Positions 42,520 to 53,256 are shown, counted from the stretch's first letter. The stretch: DNA of 64,000 nt from Sepiola atlantica (GCA_963556195.1 OY744517.1:143250347-143314346), one strand, 5' to 3'. The notes: generated by a model from the letters alone, not told the origin. Made by a program: numbers and translations.

Positions 42520-43195
42520 TCTATATAGTTTGTCCTATTTTTATTTCTACTTATCTGTTGTTGGTCGTCGTTACTTGGTTATGAAGGTCTGTTTCTCCGC
42601 TCGAGTATTTTCCTGTATATTTGGATTGTTTTCATCAGCACAGTGCGATGTATTGTGTCAATCTTCTATTAGATTCCAATTTAACCTAGTAATTTTTTCA
42701 GGATTTCCCGAATTGTTCCTAGTACTCATACAATTATTGGTATTATAGTGATCTTCATCATGTTTCATATTCCGTTCAGTTTTCTGACAAGTCTCATGCA
42801 TCTGCTTCATTTTTCTGTCTTCTTAGTCTACACCGTGTCATTTGCTCGGAAGGCGAAATCTACGATTTGGCAGTTTTATTTCTTGTTATCTATTATAACG
42901 TCCGGTCTCGTTGCTTGGATGAGCACCGTACATCCATGTCCCAGGAAATTTCGTGCTTTTCATTTTCCAATACTGTCTCCGGTTTGTATTCGTACTATTT
43001 TTATGCATGTTCAAAGTACAGACGTTTGCATTTCTCTTGGTGTGTTGCCTTCCCCACGCAGTCGTGTTTGATTTTGTTTTTCATTTTAAAGTAGTTTGTT
43101 GCATTCCCATATTCCACAAAATGTACATTTACTGTTTTCCTGGGTTTTGTCTATTTTGTCTTTAATATACTTCGTATTGATTGTGTTTTGTCTGT
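42520..43195 (-). pseudogene. LINE ORF2 C-terminus with endonuclease-like region (same superfamily as 40640)
   Basis: On the minus strand from 43195: YIKDKIDKTQENSKCTFC (knuckle start), CKRLYFEHA, YEYKPETVLENEKHEISWDM, VIIDNKK, CQIVDFAFRANDTV, TEK, LVRKLNGI, NMMKITIIPIIV, VLGTIREILKKLLG and IDTIHRTVL. The IVDFAF..D..V..K.TEK pattern resembles a PD-(D/E)-x-K nuclease. At least six stops or shifts are present. It is closely parallel in domain order to 40640-41300, but the sequences differ, so two subfamilies are represented. Confidence 0.8.
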
Positions 43196-43251
43196 TTCGC
43201 TGTTTACTGTATTGTTCATATTTATTCTAATCTTCATAAGGGGATATACAA

Positions 43252-43254
<3 letters not shown>

Positions 43255-43288
<34 letters not shown>
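43255..43288. repeat. (TA)n microsatellite
   Basis: TA tract immediately before dispersed repeat copy B. Confidence 0.95.
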
Positions 43289-43290
<2 letters not shown>

Positions 43291-43905
43291 AGAAGAATTC
43301 TCGTCCCAGGACGAGTAAAATTAATTAATAAAACTGAACAGTTTTGCACCACTTTTATGCTTCCTTACAAATATTTAAATCAAGATATAATGCTATTAAA
43401 CTATAATCCTTATAATGCTATTAGTCTATAATCCTTATTTCGAATTTGAATAAAAATCCATTACATGATTTTGATTCTAAAAAATGTCTTAAATTTAAGA
43501 ATTCAGCTTAAGGTGTCTTAACAGAAAATTGAAATTCAGGGAATCTTGCTTAATTGGGATTTAATAACTAGCGATCGAATTTAATGAAAAGCAGAAATAT
43601 TGCAATTTACTAATTCGTGGTTGTGCCATATTATTCACACTAAAACCTCTTTAAAGAAACTGAAATTTGCGGAAGATTGATTCATTTATGTTCGAAACGT
43701 ATTGTAAAAATTTCACAAAAATTAGAGGCATCTGATGTTACACGAAGGACTTCCGCCCCTTCTTTTTACCCATTTGCCTTAAACTAAATTAAACTAAATA
43801 CAGACCATATTACCCACCCTTAAGCCTAGCAGCTCTGTTCTAAAATTCATAATGATCGGTTAATTAGCTTAGGAGTGAAATATATAAACATATACACATA
43901 CCTAA
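43289..43905 (+). repeat. 600-bp dispersed repeat, copy B
   Basis: Same blocks as copies A and C in the same order and orientation. A local duplication of TATAATCCTTATAATGCTAT-like sequence occurs at 43395-43430. Confidence 0.85.
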
Positions 43906-43977
43906 CCTTATATAAAAGTGTGTATATGAAAATCGAAGGCAGCGAACGTTTTTATTTTTTATTTAGTTTTCCATATT

Positions 43978-44025
43978 ATTTGCTACACGTGTTTCGCATC
44001 ATATGACTCTTGGGGTATTGTTTAT
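43978..44025 (-). ncRNA. Degenerate hammerhead-like motif
   Basis: On the minus strand it reads CCCAAGAGTCATATGATGCG, AAACACGTGTAGCAAAT. The 3' half (GAAACACGTGT, AGCAAAT) matches the strong copy at 63896-63941, but CTGA has become CCCA and the cleavage triplet is GTA. Confidence 0.4.
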
Positions 44026-44029
44026 GGGA

Positions 44030-44904
44030 AACAGTCATAGATTCTTTCTACGACTGAAATCTTTTTTATTAATTAATCTCCGGTTAAGCTCTAATAATTA
44101 AATATTCACAAATTTTAATAATCAGCATTATTTTCTGTCTTTTAAGAATAGTTAAAGTCTTATTAACATCATTGGTTAAGCATTTTACGTGAGAGGTCAT
44201 TCTTCTTCGGCGACCCTTTTTAAAGGTGTGCAAATATTACTACAGATCAATCCAAAACGACTAAGTGTAGTATCTGTTTTGATACTACACTTCATCTGTT
44301 TGACTGAGGTCATTTTTTTCTGACCAAATCTAGAATGCTCCTTTTGGATGAGTTGAATTTTCTGCAAACAAAAAAAAAACGACATTGTTTGTAACTGTTT
44401 CCTTGTGGGGATGCAAGTAAATATACACTATGGTTGGCTTTGAGATGGGTCCTCAGTTATAATCTATCTTCCTCGTTTGTTTCGAGTGTTTCAACATCAT
44501 ACTCGCTCACTCAGTAACCCAGCCGGCTTTAAACAGAAAATAACCCCCATATTCAGACGTCACGATACGCAATTAAATCACATATTACAATATGATTTTT
44601 TTTATGTTTATGTCTCAGATTGGAGAAACCGACTCGCAGGGAAACTGGGTACTATAGGAGTGATTCTTTGCCGAACAGTCGTTTCGTTTCATTTGGGCTA
44701 CACCTGCCCGTTGCTCAATTTTTTTTCTATACACACTTCTATTACATTCTGGTGGATTGTAGGCCATATGCATTTTATATGGGACATTCTATGCATGAGT
44801 TTGATTCGTTCGACCGTAGGACTGTGAAAAATGCAGTTGATATGATTGACGTTATGGACTTAGAAAGTGTTCAGTTTAAGGATGAACTCTGCATTGTAGG
44901 TTCT

Positions 44905-44905
<1 letters not shown>
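44030..44905. other. Unassigned DNA
   Basis: Overlapping frames at 44477-44827 and 44620-44907 were examined. They match no family I know, and their hydrophobic content follows T-richness. No gene called. Confidence 0.45.

Positions 44906-44906
<1 letters not shown>

Positions 44907-44994
<88 letters not shown>
44907..44994. repeat. (TA)n-(GT)n microsatellite
   Basis: About 74 bp of TA followed by seven GT units. Confidence 0.97.
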
Positions 44995-44995
<1 letters not shown>

Positions 44996-45105
44996 ATTCA
45001 TCTTTGTTCCCCTTCTCGTGGTTCTTTATCCCTCTTTTATAATAGAAATCATTAAAAAAATCCTCACTATAGATAATAATGGCAGTGTGTCTAACATTAT
45101 GTAAC
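44988..45105 (-). repeat. Inverted copy of the repeat at 12967-13085
   Basis: Colinear with it on the minus strand and again bordered by TA tracts. Confidence 0.65.
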
Positions 45106-45106
45106 T

Positions 45107-45109
<3 letters not shown>

Positions 45110-45160
<51 letters not shown>
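45110..45160. repeat. (TA)n microsatellite
   Basis: Uninterrupted TA tract. Confidence 0.97.
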
Positions 45161-45174
45161 ATATGAACACCCTC

Positions 45175-45508
45175 AGTCAAGAAAGAATTATGCTTCTCTA
45201 GTGTTCGCACTAATATTCATATTCATATAAAAAATGACTCAATCGGTGAAGTTAAAAAGAAAGTAAGAAAATAAAAACGTCTCAAACTGGAAAATTTACA
45301 AAAGAAAAACAAGATTAGAAACATATCAATTATTATAGAAAAGGAAAAGAAAAAAAAAGAAAACGTCTGACGATAGTGAATAATTTTTTCCAATATCATT
45401 TCAGACGGTGGTGGTTGTTGGACTTGCTATTTTATTTCTTCCTTTCTCCTAAAACCATCGAATGTTTTCGGCCAGCAATTTTTTATTCACTTACTTTTGT
45501 ATGACGGG

Positions 45509-45585
<77 letters not shown>

Positions 45586-45625
45586 AATAAATGCACATTG
45601 ATCTTTATTATAGAGTAGAGGATGG
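45175..45625 (+). repeat. Dispersed repeat, copy 2 of the 15470 family, split by a TA tract
   Basis: Colinear with 15470-15860. The (TA)n tract at 45513-45583 sits where copy 1 has a short TATATATTTATT, and the shared TCTTTATTATAGAG-like end follows it. Confidence 0.7.
45513..45583. repeat. (TA)n microsatellite
   Basis: TA tract inside the dispersed repeat. Confidence 0.97.
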
Positions 45626-45689
45626 TTATAGCCGATGTTACGCTATTCTCAGACAAAACGACGTAATATTTTCTAAGCCGTTGCGAAAA

Positions 45690-45855
45690 CGGGATCCCGG
45701 ACTGATGCCCCTGGGAAAACGTCGATGAAACAGCCGAGACAAACGTGGTTAGATACTGTACACCGACTCCTCAATACAACCGGACTTGAACCTGAGAAAG
45801 CCGTGTGTGATGGAGGAAGAAATCTAGTGCGGTCCATGCTATGCATACTGACACA
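45690..45855 (+). pseudogene. LINE reverse transcriptase C-terminal remnant
   Basis: LMPLGKRR.KQPRQTWLDTVH and RLLNTTGLEPEKAVCD with RNLVRSML resemble the end of non-LTR retrotransposon proteins (G.R.RGR...WLD.I..DL......A..R..WR). It is short and single-frame, and family placement is uncertain. Confidence 0.5.
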
Positions 45856-45859
45856 AAAT

Positions 45860-46240
45860 TAAATGATATTTATGTCGATTGCCACATCTTTAGAGAATAT
45901 AGCAATTCCCGATTGCGGAAACGCAAAATGTCTCAGCATCTTAGATTGACTTTGGTATGACACAAGAGAAAATGGTCTTCTCTTTATAGCACCAATGTTC
46001 TTCCCTGGTTCCCCCCTTTACGTGATCGGTTCCTACCATCTCTGAACGAGAGGGGCCTCCTATATTTCCTTTATTCTTTTCAATCAGAGTTCCACAAGTT
46101 GGGTTACAGTTGGGCTAACTATATCAAGTGATAAGCAATCTCCTCTATTTCTATTGTTCACTGAGTATCCATCTAAAGCAAAATGGCGTCAGTCAATAAC
46201 GTTACACTTGTTTGTGCGAGATTTCGAATGAAAGTTAAAA
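45860..46240. other. Unassigned DNA
   Basis: Nothing recognised. Confidence 0.45.
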
Positions 46241-46263
46241 CCTGTCAGTGAATTGGGGTCAAC

Positions 46264-46385
<122 letters not shown>

Positions 46386-46620
46386 AGGGGAGGACGAGGA
46401 CGAAATCGGGAGAGGAAACAAGGCAATTCTTTCATTTTCAGACTTCATAATCGCTTACTGGTTGGGATCGGTACGCGTCTATGTCTGCTGGATTGGTTGG
46501 GGCCTTGTTATTGGGTGTAATATGTTTGTTCTTTTGCTGAGTAGACGTATGAGACTTCGAAGCATACATTGGTTTATGAAGTATTTTGGCAGCAGAAAAC
46601 ATCGTTCATCCGGTAGAATG

Positions 46621-46623
<3 letters not shown>

Positions 46624-46696
<73 letters not shown>

Positions 46697-46878
46697 TATA
46701 TATATATGTATATATATATGTGTGTGTGTATTTATGTGTATATACACACGTACATATAGACACTTTATATATATACATATATAGATAGTTGGTATACATA
46801 TATGTAAATGTGTATACATATACATGTATATCTAACTATCTATAACATATTTCTCATATATATATATGTATATATATA
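46624..46878. repeat. Compound (TA)n/(TG)n microsatellite
   Basis: A pure TA tract (to 46687) followed by TATGTACACATA, TATGTATA and TGTGTG mixtures. Confidence 0.95.
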
Positions 46879-46952
46879 TGTGTGTGTGTGTGTATTTATG
46901 GGTGTGTCTGACTGTGTATGAGCATGTATATATTTTTTTGTAAAAACTAACA

Positions 46953-47022
46953 AATATATATATATATATATCTTTCTCTCTCTATCTTTATTTTTCTATC
47001 TCTCTCTCTCTCTCTGTCTCTC

Positions 47023-47112
<90 letters not shown>
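46953..47112. repeat. (TA)n-(CT)n-(TA)n compound microsatellite
   Basis: TA at 46953-46971, CT with CTGT interruptions to 47067, TA to 47112. Confidence 0.97.
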
Positions 47113-47118
<6 letters not shown>

Positions 47119-47371
47119 TACGTTATTCCTGACTTTTTACACAATGGAAGCACTAAGAATCAATGAAGAAAACAGCGGAAGAAATATAAAACTCCATAAA
47201 CTAAAAAAAACCTTCCCTCCTTAATAAAACTAGTAATTAAATCTTGAATGAATCTCAACATCGTGCAAATCTTTTACATCGCTCAGCGGGAACAAAGATG
47301 TTTCGGAATTTTTGCAGATGAGGATTTATAATTTTGACTATTTGGATTACAGTAGTCCGTACTGTACTCAC

Positions 47372-47601
47372 CTTGGATGCTATTCTTACGACGTTTTGGG
47401 TGATGTAACCTCCGACTCTCGTCTTGTCGAACTCGGGATTCTTTATGTCAAATCCCATGGACTAAATGAAACGTTCTATTGGAAATTCTGTACAGATTCC
47501 CAAGTTTGGCATAATATTCCCGAGTTCGACAAGATCCACATGAGAGAGCCGGAGTTTATATCGGCCAAAACGTGTGAGAATAACATCCAAGACCAGAACT
47601 A
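47372..47601. repeat. Fold-back repeat, arms of about 100 bp
   Basis: The left arm (CTTGGATGCTATTCTTACGA, CGTTTTGGGTGATGTAACCT, CTTGTCGAACTCGGGATT) is repeated inverted at the right end; on the minus strand from 47601 it reads CTTGGATGTTATTCTCACAC, GTTTTGGCCGATATAAACTC and CTTGTCGAACTCGGGAATAT. The open frame of 96 codons across it is incidental. A single arm lies at 4690. Probably a MITE-like element; no target duplication was identified. Confidence 0.8.
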
Positions 47602-47850
47602 GTGTTTGAATATTCTATAGGATAAACCGAAAAAGGATGATAAACACTTAACTTTATTATAGAAGTTACACAATGTAGAACTTAAAAATAAAAATAAACA
47701 ACCCCATTTCATAATAAAGGTTTAATAAACTTAATTGTAAAGCGAAAAACCTCAGTGTATGCTTCCGTCCAGACGTGATAGCAAAAATAAAAAAAATACT
47801 AAAATGAAAAGTTCTAGAAATAAGACAAAATAAATTAAAACAATAAAGAA

Positions 47851-47877
47851 TAATATATATATATATATATATATATA
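47851..47877. repeat. (TA)n microsatellite
   Basis: Short TA tract next to the Penelope-type remnant. Confidence 0.93.
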
Positions 47878-47929
47878 GCATAAACCATCATCACATCTAA
47901 TAACAAAAAAATAAATCTGCCCAGCAACC

Positions 47930-48665
47930 AGCACCTACTATACACCCTACTAATAATTGTAACTGCCAGAAATCTAGATAATGCCCGTTAAATGGAAATT
48001 GCATACGAAGTAACGTCATATATGGTTGTACTGTTAAGCAATTCCCCCAAAACACCATCATGCAAACAGACACTAACATACAAATTCTCCCCTCACCCTA
48101 TAGCTCTCCACATCTCCAACTCCCTGTACCAAACGACACCATAAATAACACCTCTCACACTAACCGACAACACCCGCTAACTAACAATAATCATGATCTC
48201 ACCCCTCAAATTAGCTCATCTTCTCCACCTAACAATTCCAACTTAACTTTGGCCCAGAACTTGAACATACAAACCCAAAACATTCCCGATACTATAAATA
48301 ACACAAATACTATAATAACAACCCCATACAAAATACACTTACATTTGGGCAGGTGCTTTCCCCATGAATACCCGAATCTCAAATTATATCTACTCTTTCA
48401 AACACAATAATAACAATGCCACTAGCACCTCTCTATCCAATCTAATAAAAAGCCTTAACAGTAAAAACACTCCCTATTCCCGACATTGGGCAATACTAAA
48501 AAGGTCTAATTGGTACACTCCAGGATCCGCTTTCTGTTAACTATGTACATTAGAAACATTTATGATAGCTACAGCAGCTAAAAGAAAAAATCTTATTAAC
48601 TCTAAAAATGAACTTATCTCAAATTGCAGGCACAAGCGAAAATTTAAATACATAAATTTCATTAC
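47930..48665 (+). pseudogene. Penelope-like GIY-YIG protein remnant with N/T/P-rich insertion
   Basis: NCNCQKSR followed by CPLNGNCIRSNVIYGCTVKQ (47955-48045) matches the cysteine motif and first strand that precede the nuclease in a class of GIY-YIG retroelement proteins. After about 300 bp of N/T/P-rich sequence come NATSTSLSNLIKSLNSKNTP, YSRHWAILKRSNWYTPGSAF and LINSKNELISNCRHKRKFK (48415-48645), the expected order toward the C terminus. Stops follow FC and elsewhere. The GIY core itself is not recognisable, since the low-complexity part occupies its place. Role in an intact element: a nick for target-primed reverse transcription. Confidence 0.6.
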
Positions 48666-48669
48666 TCCA

Positions 48670-49545
48670 TCTGACACCCCTCCTCCAAGCCAACACCCCC
48701 TCTCTAACATTAGACTCATTTTTTAACTATATAATTTGTTATTTTAAAACATTTTTAATTCTTAACTTTTCCAATCTTACAAATAACCACCCCAATAACA
48801 TAATGTATCCCCCTGTACACCTAATAACTCTATTAACCCATAACACTTAATGTCAATTGAGAACTAATATTATCCTGGACCTGGAGAGGCTGTTACGTCA
48901 CGGGCCCTTGCGTGGGAAACAGAGGCTCTGTGGCGTCACTCGTTCTCGTGAGAAGCGAGTTTTTAGCCAGTCTGATTCGGAGGGCGAACTGAGAGGACGT
49001 GCGATTCACAATGTAAAACTAAAAGAAATATTTCCCTTAAGAGAATACAAGCGCGAGAAAATCCTTTCCCCCTCTCTATGAATAGTTAAGAAAACATTAA
49101 TAACTAACTACGATAAAGTAGCGATTGCTCTCCTTCTCTCTCGACGTAGCCCCAGTTGAAATAACAACGCTTGTAATAAATGAATTAAATTCAAAAGAAG
49201 AGGTTGTCTTCGGAGTGCACCACATGGCTTTTATTGCAGACAACAGACGACGGCAGAGAAAAAAGAATTCACCCATTAGACGACCACTCACTGGGCGACA
49301 CGACCAACCCTCTACACGACGAGTATACGAAACGCGTACTGCCGCGGTCCAAGCAGGAGTGGCTATGTAACATAATTCCGTAATCCCCAAAGTCTTAGTC
49401 ATGCATATCCAACAGTTCTTTTTTTACCGCTATTCAATCACATGCTCCAAATGTACATCTCTACGTTTCAAGCACACCTGGATACGACAGATTTTGCTTG
49501 TGATGGTCGTCTCCAGTTTAAGAATTGTTTGGGGATTGTTTTGAC
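48670..49545. other. Unassigned DNA
   Basis: The block GTCATGCATATCCAACAG near 49398 recurs diverged near 55424. The frames at 49097-49402 were not recognised. Confidence 0.4.
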
Positions 49546-49547
49546 AA

Positions 49548-49690
49548 CAAATCTCTCCAGATTTTCAGCACCATCCGCCTCTTAATAACCGTTGCAAATC
49601 AATTTGCGTTATGGAAACAGCTGTTTACTATTGCTTTCCAGTTGGTTTTCTTTGGAATTTGAGTGACAATAAGTTCTCCTAATTCCCCCT
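49548..49690 (+). repeat. ATT-associated dispersed repeat, copy 6
   Basis: TCTCCAGATTTTCAGCACC, CCTCTTAATAACCGTTGC, AAATCAATTTGCGTTATGG and ACAGCTGTTTACTATTGC match the family at 38885 onward, without an ATT tract. Confidence 0.7.
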
Positions 49691-49699
49691 TCATCATTC

Positions 49700-51630
49700 A
49701 CGCCCATCATGTTAACTTCAACTAACCTCTCAGCGCTTTTCAATTTCCTGTTATTCTCTTATAACTTAAATTATATACAAGGGGATCTACCCGCTCAATA
49801 TCTAACAGTTTTTGTAGATACTGAGGCAAAGGCATGCTGAGTTCATTGTTACAATGTTGATATTCCTGAATCTGTTGTTCGGTGCAGGACACAGTATTTT
49901 TATTTTTGTGAACTCCCTATTGTACTTTCTAAAATAGTCCTGGTGTTTATTGAAACGCCCCACAAAATGGTAAGCTCTTGTTTTAATGATGCTTAAACTC
50001 TAGGTAAAAGTCACCCACTTATACCTTTTTCTCCCATTTGAGCAAATTCGGCTCATTTTAAGATACCCTCATTATGTAATATGATAATCGTCATCACTTA
50101 TTAAATCAGACCGGCGATTACTCTAATTTGTACTATCATTTGTTTACTGGAAGTAACTCTCATTTACCAGGGTTCTTTCTTGTCTGAGATCCCAAAAATA
50201 AAGAAAAATAAAGGTTATCGTTAGCTGTAAATCAAGAAGAGTATCTGCTTATTTAACATTTGATAAAACTACAACAATTTCACTCCGTTCCGTTGATATT
50301 TCGTGCATATATCGTTTGCTAAACGGTACTATATGTTGTCCTGCGTAAATGTGTGTTTCCATTTCTATCTTGAGTCTCTTCTCCATAAGCGTCTCTCTGT
50401 TTGTCGGTAGTTTTCTTCCTGTTTTTAAAACAAACATCTGCGTCAGCATACGTCTTTATTTTTTTAATTTTCAATTTCGATACGTTTAAATAAAATTACC
50501 TGGCCAACTTTGTAGAATTATCTGAATACCATTTTATCATACATTGTCCGTTGAATGACGTCATACAAATAGAATCTTACCGTAAATGTTGTATTTCACA
50601 AATTCCCTAATTAACTACGTTTCAACTTATTATTATTTTTCAATACATCGTTTCGATCCAAGAGTTCAGTTTTCGTCCGTGCTTTAACTTCAATTATCTG
50701 TTTATTATATGACAATGAGTGTTGAACTTCATAAAATGAAAACATTTCTAAACCACATAACTTAAGTCGTGCCAGCTCTATTTTAAAACAGTTTTCTCTT
50801 TTGTCGTATATTTTTTATTGTTTTAAAATGTATTAAGATCCTCAGACAATGATTTAAGGGTTTTAGAGCCTCAATGAGTTTAACCAGTATTGTTACGGAT
50901 ATTCCTACTAGTATACGAATTTAGCAACAATATAATCGTTTATGTTATTTCCAAGTTTAGATATTTGATCTTTTCGCAGAAATAATTCTTGGTGTATGAA
51001 TTGGCGTGATATCCCAGCGCGATAACACACCTTTTTAATTGAATAGAGCAGACCTCTATTTTCTTCAAAGCAGTGCTTAAAGACTTTAACTGCTAACAAT
51101 AGATGTGCCTGCTATAATCGTTAATATTCACTGGGAACGGCTGAAAGCTAAACGCACCAATGCGCTTCATTTGAACTCATACCAAAAACTATCCTTTAAT
51201 GCGGGTCGATTTCAGGTCAGGCTCTAACATTTTGCTCCCATCGCTTTAAATCCTGGTCGAAAATGAGTTATTTCACCTTCACTAATTATATTTACAGATT
51301 TGAGGGAAGCTTAGAGTAAAGCCTTAGTAAATATTACTCCCAAGTCCACTCTTACCTAACTGGTAGTACCTGTAAGAGTCACACCTAAATAAAATGTGTC
51401 TTGGGCACGACATTAAACAACTTCGGACATCCTTGGTCACGGTTCGCCTCTACCCCTACCACCACCACTCAGAAATCACTCTTTCTCAACCCGTTTTAAT
51501 TTTTCTCTGTCTACGCTATTTCTCAACCCTATCTATTACGCAAGCTCTTCATCCAACTATCTTGGGTACGACACAAAACTGCACCCAGTAGTGCTTGATT
51601 ATTGAGAAAAAAATAAGAGCGTAATATTTA
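49700..51630. other. Unassigned AT-rich DNA
   Basis: About 1.9 kb with no repeat family or gene recognised. Scattered frames under 70 codons only. This is one of the longest featureless stretches. Confidence 0.5.
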
Positions 51631-51638
51631 TTTAAGAC

Positions 51639-51780
51639 AACATCGGTACCGTCGGTTTCAACTCCAAACAAAAGGGAACTATAGTTGTCCTCCTATGAAG
51701 AGAGGCTGAAGAGAGTCCGGCATCGGAGGCCAACTATAGGTTCCCTTTGTTTGGATATGAAACCGACGGAACCACTGTTG
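51639..51780. repeat. Fold-back repeat, arms of about 58 bp
   Basis: CAACATCGGTACCGTCGGTT, AAAAGGGAACTATAGTTG and CCTCCTATG in the left arm return inverted from 51780 as CAACAGTGGTTCCGTCGGTT, AAAGGGAACCTATAGTTG and CCTCCGATG. The loop is about 22 bases. Confidence 0.85.
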
Positions 51781-51805
51781 CGTAAGGTTTCTGTAATTAC
51801 ACACA

Positions 51806-51807
<2 letters not shown>

Positions 51808-51860
<53 letters not shown>
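51808..51860. repeat. (TA)n microsatellite
   Basis: TA tract preceded by ACACACAC. Confidence 0.97.
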
Positions 51861-51863
<3 letters not shown>

Positions 51864-51900
51864 TATGAAGATATATTTATGGCAATTAAGCAATATATAA
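51858..51900 (+). repeat. Fold-back dispersed repeat, fragment (left arm)
   Basis: AAAGTTATGAAGATATATTT and ATGGCAATTAAGCAATATA match the left arm at 52633. The rest is missing. Confidence 0.65.
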
Positions 51901-52570
51901 TTTTGTTTCATTTGGTAGAAAAAAATCAAACGGAGTGCTCAATTATTTAATATAATATTATATATATAATTTTATATATATAAATATTATATATATAGAA
52001 TTTTATATAGAGAGAATATTATATAGAGAGAATATTATTTTTATGTTGAAATAATGAAAATAGTCTTTCACGTACCACGTGAGAGTCGTTCTCGCAAGTT
52101 TTCGAGAACATCCTGGAATTTTCAGGCATATGAATCTTCCATCGGTAGTCTCGTGATTGGTACAAATATTTGTTCAACCCAGTATTCTGATGTGTGGTTT
52201 TCTGTTTTACACAATGCTAGGTCGAACTATCAACTCGATACTTTTAAGCATCAATTATTATTAATTTTCGACCTAGTCTATGTAGACAGAAGGTTCGGAA
52301 ACATCAGTTGGAGATATTTCACGATCTAAATCGTCCCTAATGTTTACAGATATTTCCCTTTTTATTCTCTCAACTCATTTCCCTAACTGTAAATAACTTT
52401 TTTCACTCATTTTCTGTCCGATTTTCTGGCGTTTCCTATTAGAGGGTCAGACGATAAAGCCTAAAGAAAATTTTGGTAATTTTTTCATCTGCCCATTCTT
52501 TTTCATCTTGAATAAAATAAATAATGTTTACTTTTTAATCTATTTTACTGTTTTGTTGTACTTAGAATTC
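51901..52570. other. Unassigned DNA
   Basis: Local AT repeats with TTTTATATA and ATAGAGAGAATATTAT duplications at 51955-52035. The 91-codon frame at 52054-52329 has mixed composition but no recognised domain. Confidence 0.4.
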
Positions 52571-52572
52571 GA

Positions 52573-52573
<1 letters not shown>

Positions 52574-52632
<59 letters not shown>
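52574..52632. repeat. (TA)n microsatellite
   Basis: TA tract at the left edge of the complete fold-back repeat. Confidence 0.97.
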
Positions 52633-52636
<4 letters not shown>

Positions 52637-52869
52637 AGTTATGAAAATATATTTATGCCAATTAAGCTACACATAGGCATTTTAGCCTGAAGATTCCCCC
52701 GGGGATGAAACACGGGAGCCTCTGTGTAGCTTAATTGCCATAAATATATTTTCATAACTTACTACCTAGCTCTACTTACGTATCGAGCACTGTTGAAGTA
52801 AATACTGAAAATTAATACATAAAAAATTATATCTCCTTATAAAATTTTATGTGGATCCATGAAATAGTA
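52633..52869 (+). repeat. Fold-back dispersed repeat, most complete copy
   Basis: Left arm 52633-52678 (AGTAAGTTATGAAAATATAT, TTATGCCAATTAAGCTACAC, A.AGGC) and right arm 52718-52763 (GCCTCTGTGTAGCTTAATTG, CCATAAATATATTTTCATAA) pair over 46 bp with very few mismatches. The 39-base loop holds the hammerhead-like core. The downstream tail (TCTACTTACGTATCGAGCAC, GAAGTAAATACTGAAAATTA) is shared with copies 1-3 and runs into a TA tract. The whole lies between two TA tracts. Confidence 0.9.
52685..52717 (+). ncRNA. Hammerhead-like core in fold-back loop
   Basis: CTGAAGA (52687-52693), hairpin TTCCCC-CGGGGA with a U-U closing mismatch, then GAAAC (52707-52711) and ACGG. The expected UH cleavage position is GAG instead of GUC, so cleavage is unlikely in this copy as it stands. 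Confidence 0.4.
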
Positions 52870-52879
52870 ATATATACAT

Positions 52880-52964
<85 letters not shown>
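52870..52964. repeat. (TA)n microsatellite
   Basis: About 85 bp of TA after a short TACATACACA lead-in, in the 3'-tail position of the fold-back repeat. Confidence 0.97.
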
Positions 52965-52966
<2 letters not shown>

Positions 52967-53065
52967 AGATCCAAATACAGTTTGTTGATCACTTTAACTG
53001 CTCGTGTAAATTAGCCGTCGACTCGCTATTTACCAAGTTAAATTCCTCTTTAATTATTAGCTAAT

Positions 53066-53210
53066 TCCCTATGGCCGAGGAGTTAATGCTCTTGACTGCA
53101 AATCAGTGGCGATTTGTGATCGGAGTTCACGCCCACCGACCGTTGATAATTAGCTTCCTGCACTGAAGATTGCATCAGCATGAAACATCGATGTCTTTAG
53201 GTAATAAATA

Positions 53211-53212
<2 letters not shown>
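53066..53212 (+). mobile_element. tRNA-headed SINE with 3' hammerhead-like motif, copy 2
   Basis: Head: CCTATGGCCGAGGAGTTAAT, GCTCTTGACTGCAAATCAG, GGAGTTCACGCCCACCGACC, reading as a type II tRNA with A and B boxes degraded. Then TAATTAGCTTCCTGCACTGA leads into the hammerhead-like motif, and ATAATTAA-type sequence joins a (TA)n tract. Same order of parts as 11695-11878. No protein; transcription by pol III is inferred. Confidence 0.65.
53155..53205 (+). ncRNA. Hammerhead ribozyme-like motif in SINE copy 2
   Basis: CTGAAGA (53163-53169), stem II TGC-ATCA-GCA with a U-U mismatch at its base, GAAAC (53182-53186), then the self-complementary ACATCGATGT as stem III, ending in GTC (53193-53195). 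Stem I pairs CCTGCA with TTTAGG (one mismatch, one G-U). Triplet and core match the consensus. Activity is not shown. Confidence 0.55.

Positions 53213-53249
<37 letters not shown>
53213..53249. repeat. (TA)n microsatellite
   Basis: TA tract in the 3'-tail position of SINE copy 2. Confidence 0.96.

Positions 53250-53256
<7 letters not shown>

Noticed and set aside
44477..44907. Overlapping 116- and 95-codon frames as exons
   Set aside because: Two overlapping frames on the same strand with no recognisable domain; composition tracks T-richness.
47312..47602. 96-codon frame as a protein
   Set aside because: The frame spans both arms of a fold-back repeat, so coding is incidental.
48060..48410. 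116-codon N/T/P-rich frame as a host gene
   Set aside because: It lies between recognisable motifs of a Penelope-type protein in neighbouring frames, and is better read as part of that relic.
52054..52329. 91-codon frame of mixed composition
   Set aside because: No family recognised and no flanking splice or repeat support; left as unassigned.
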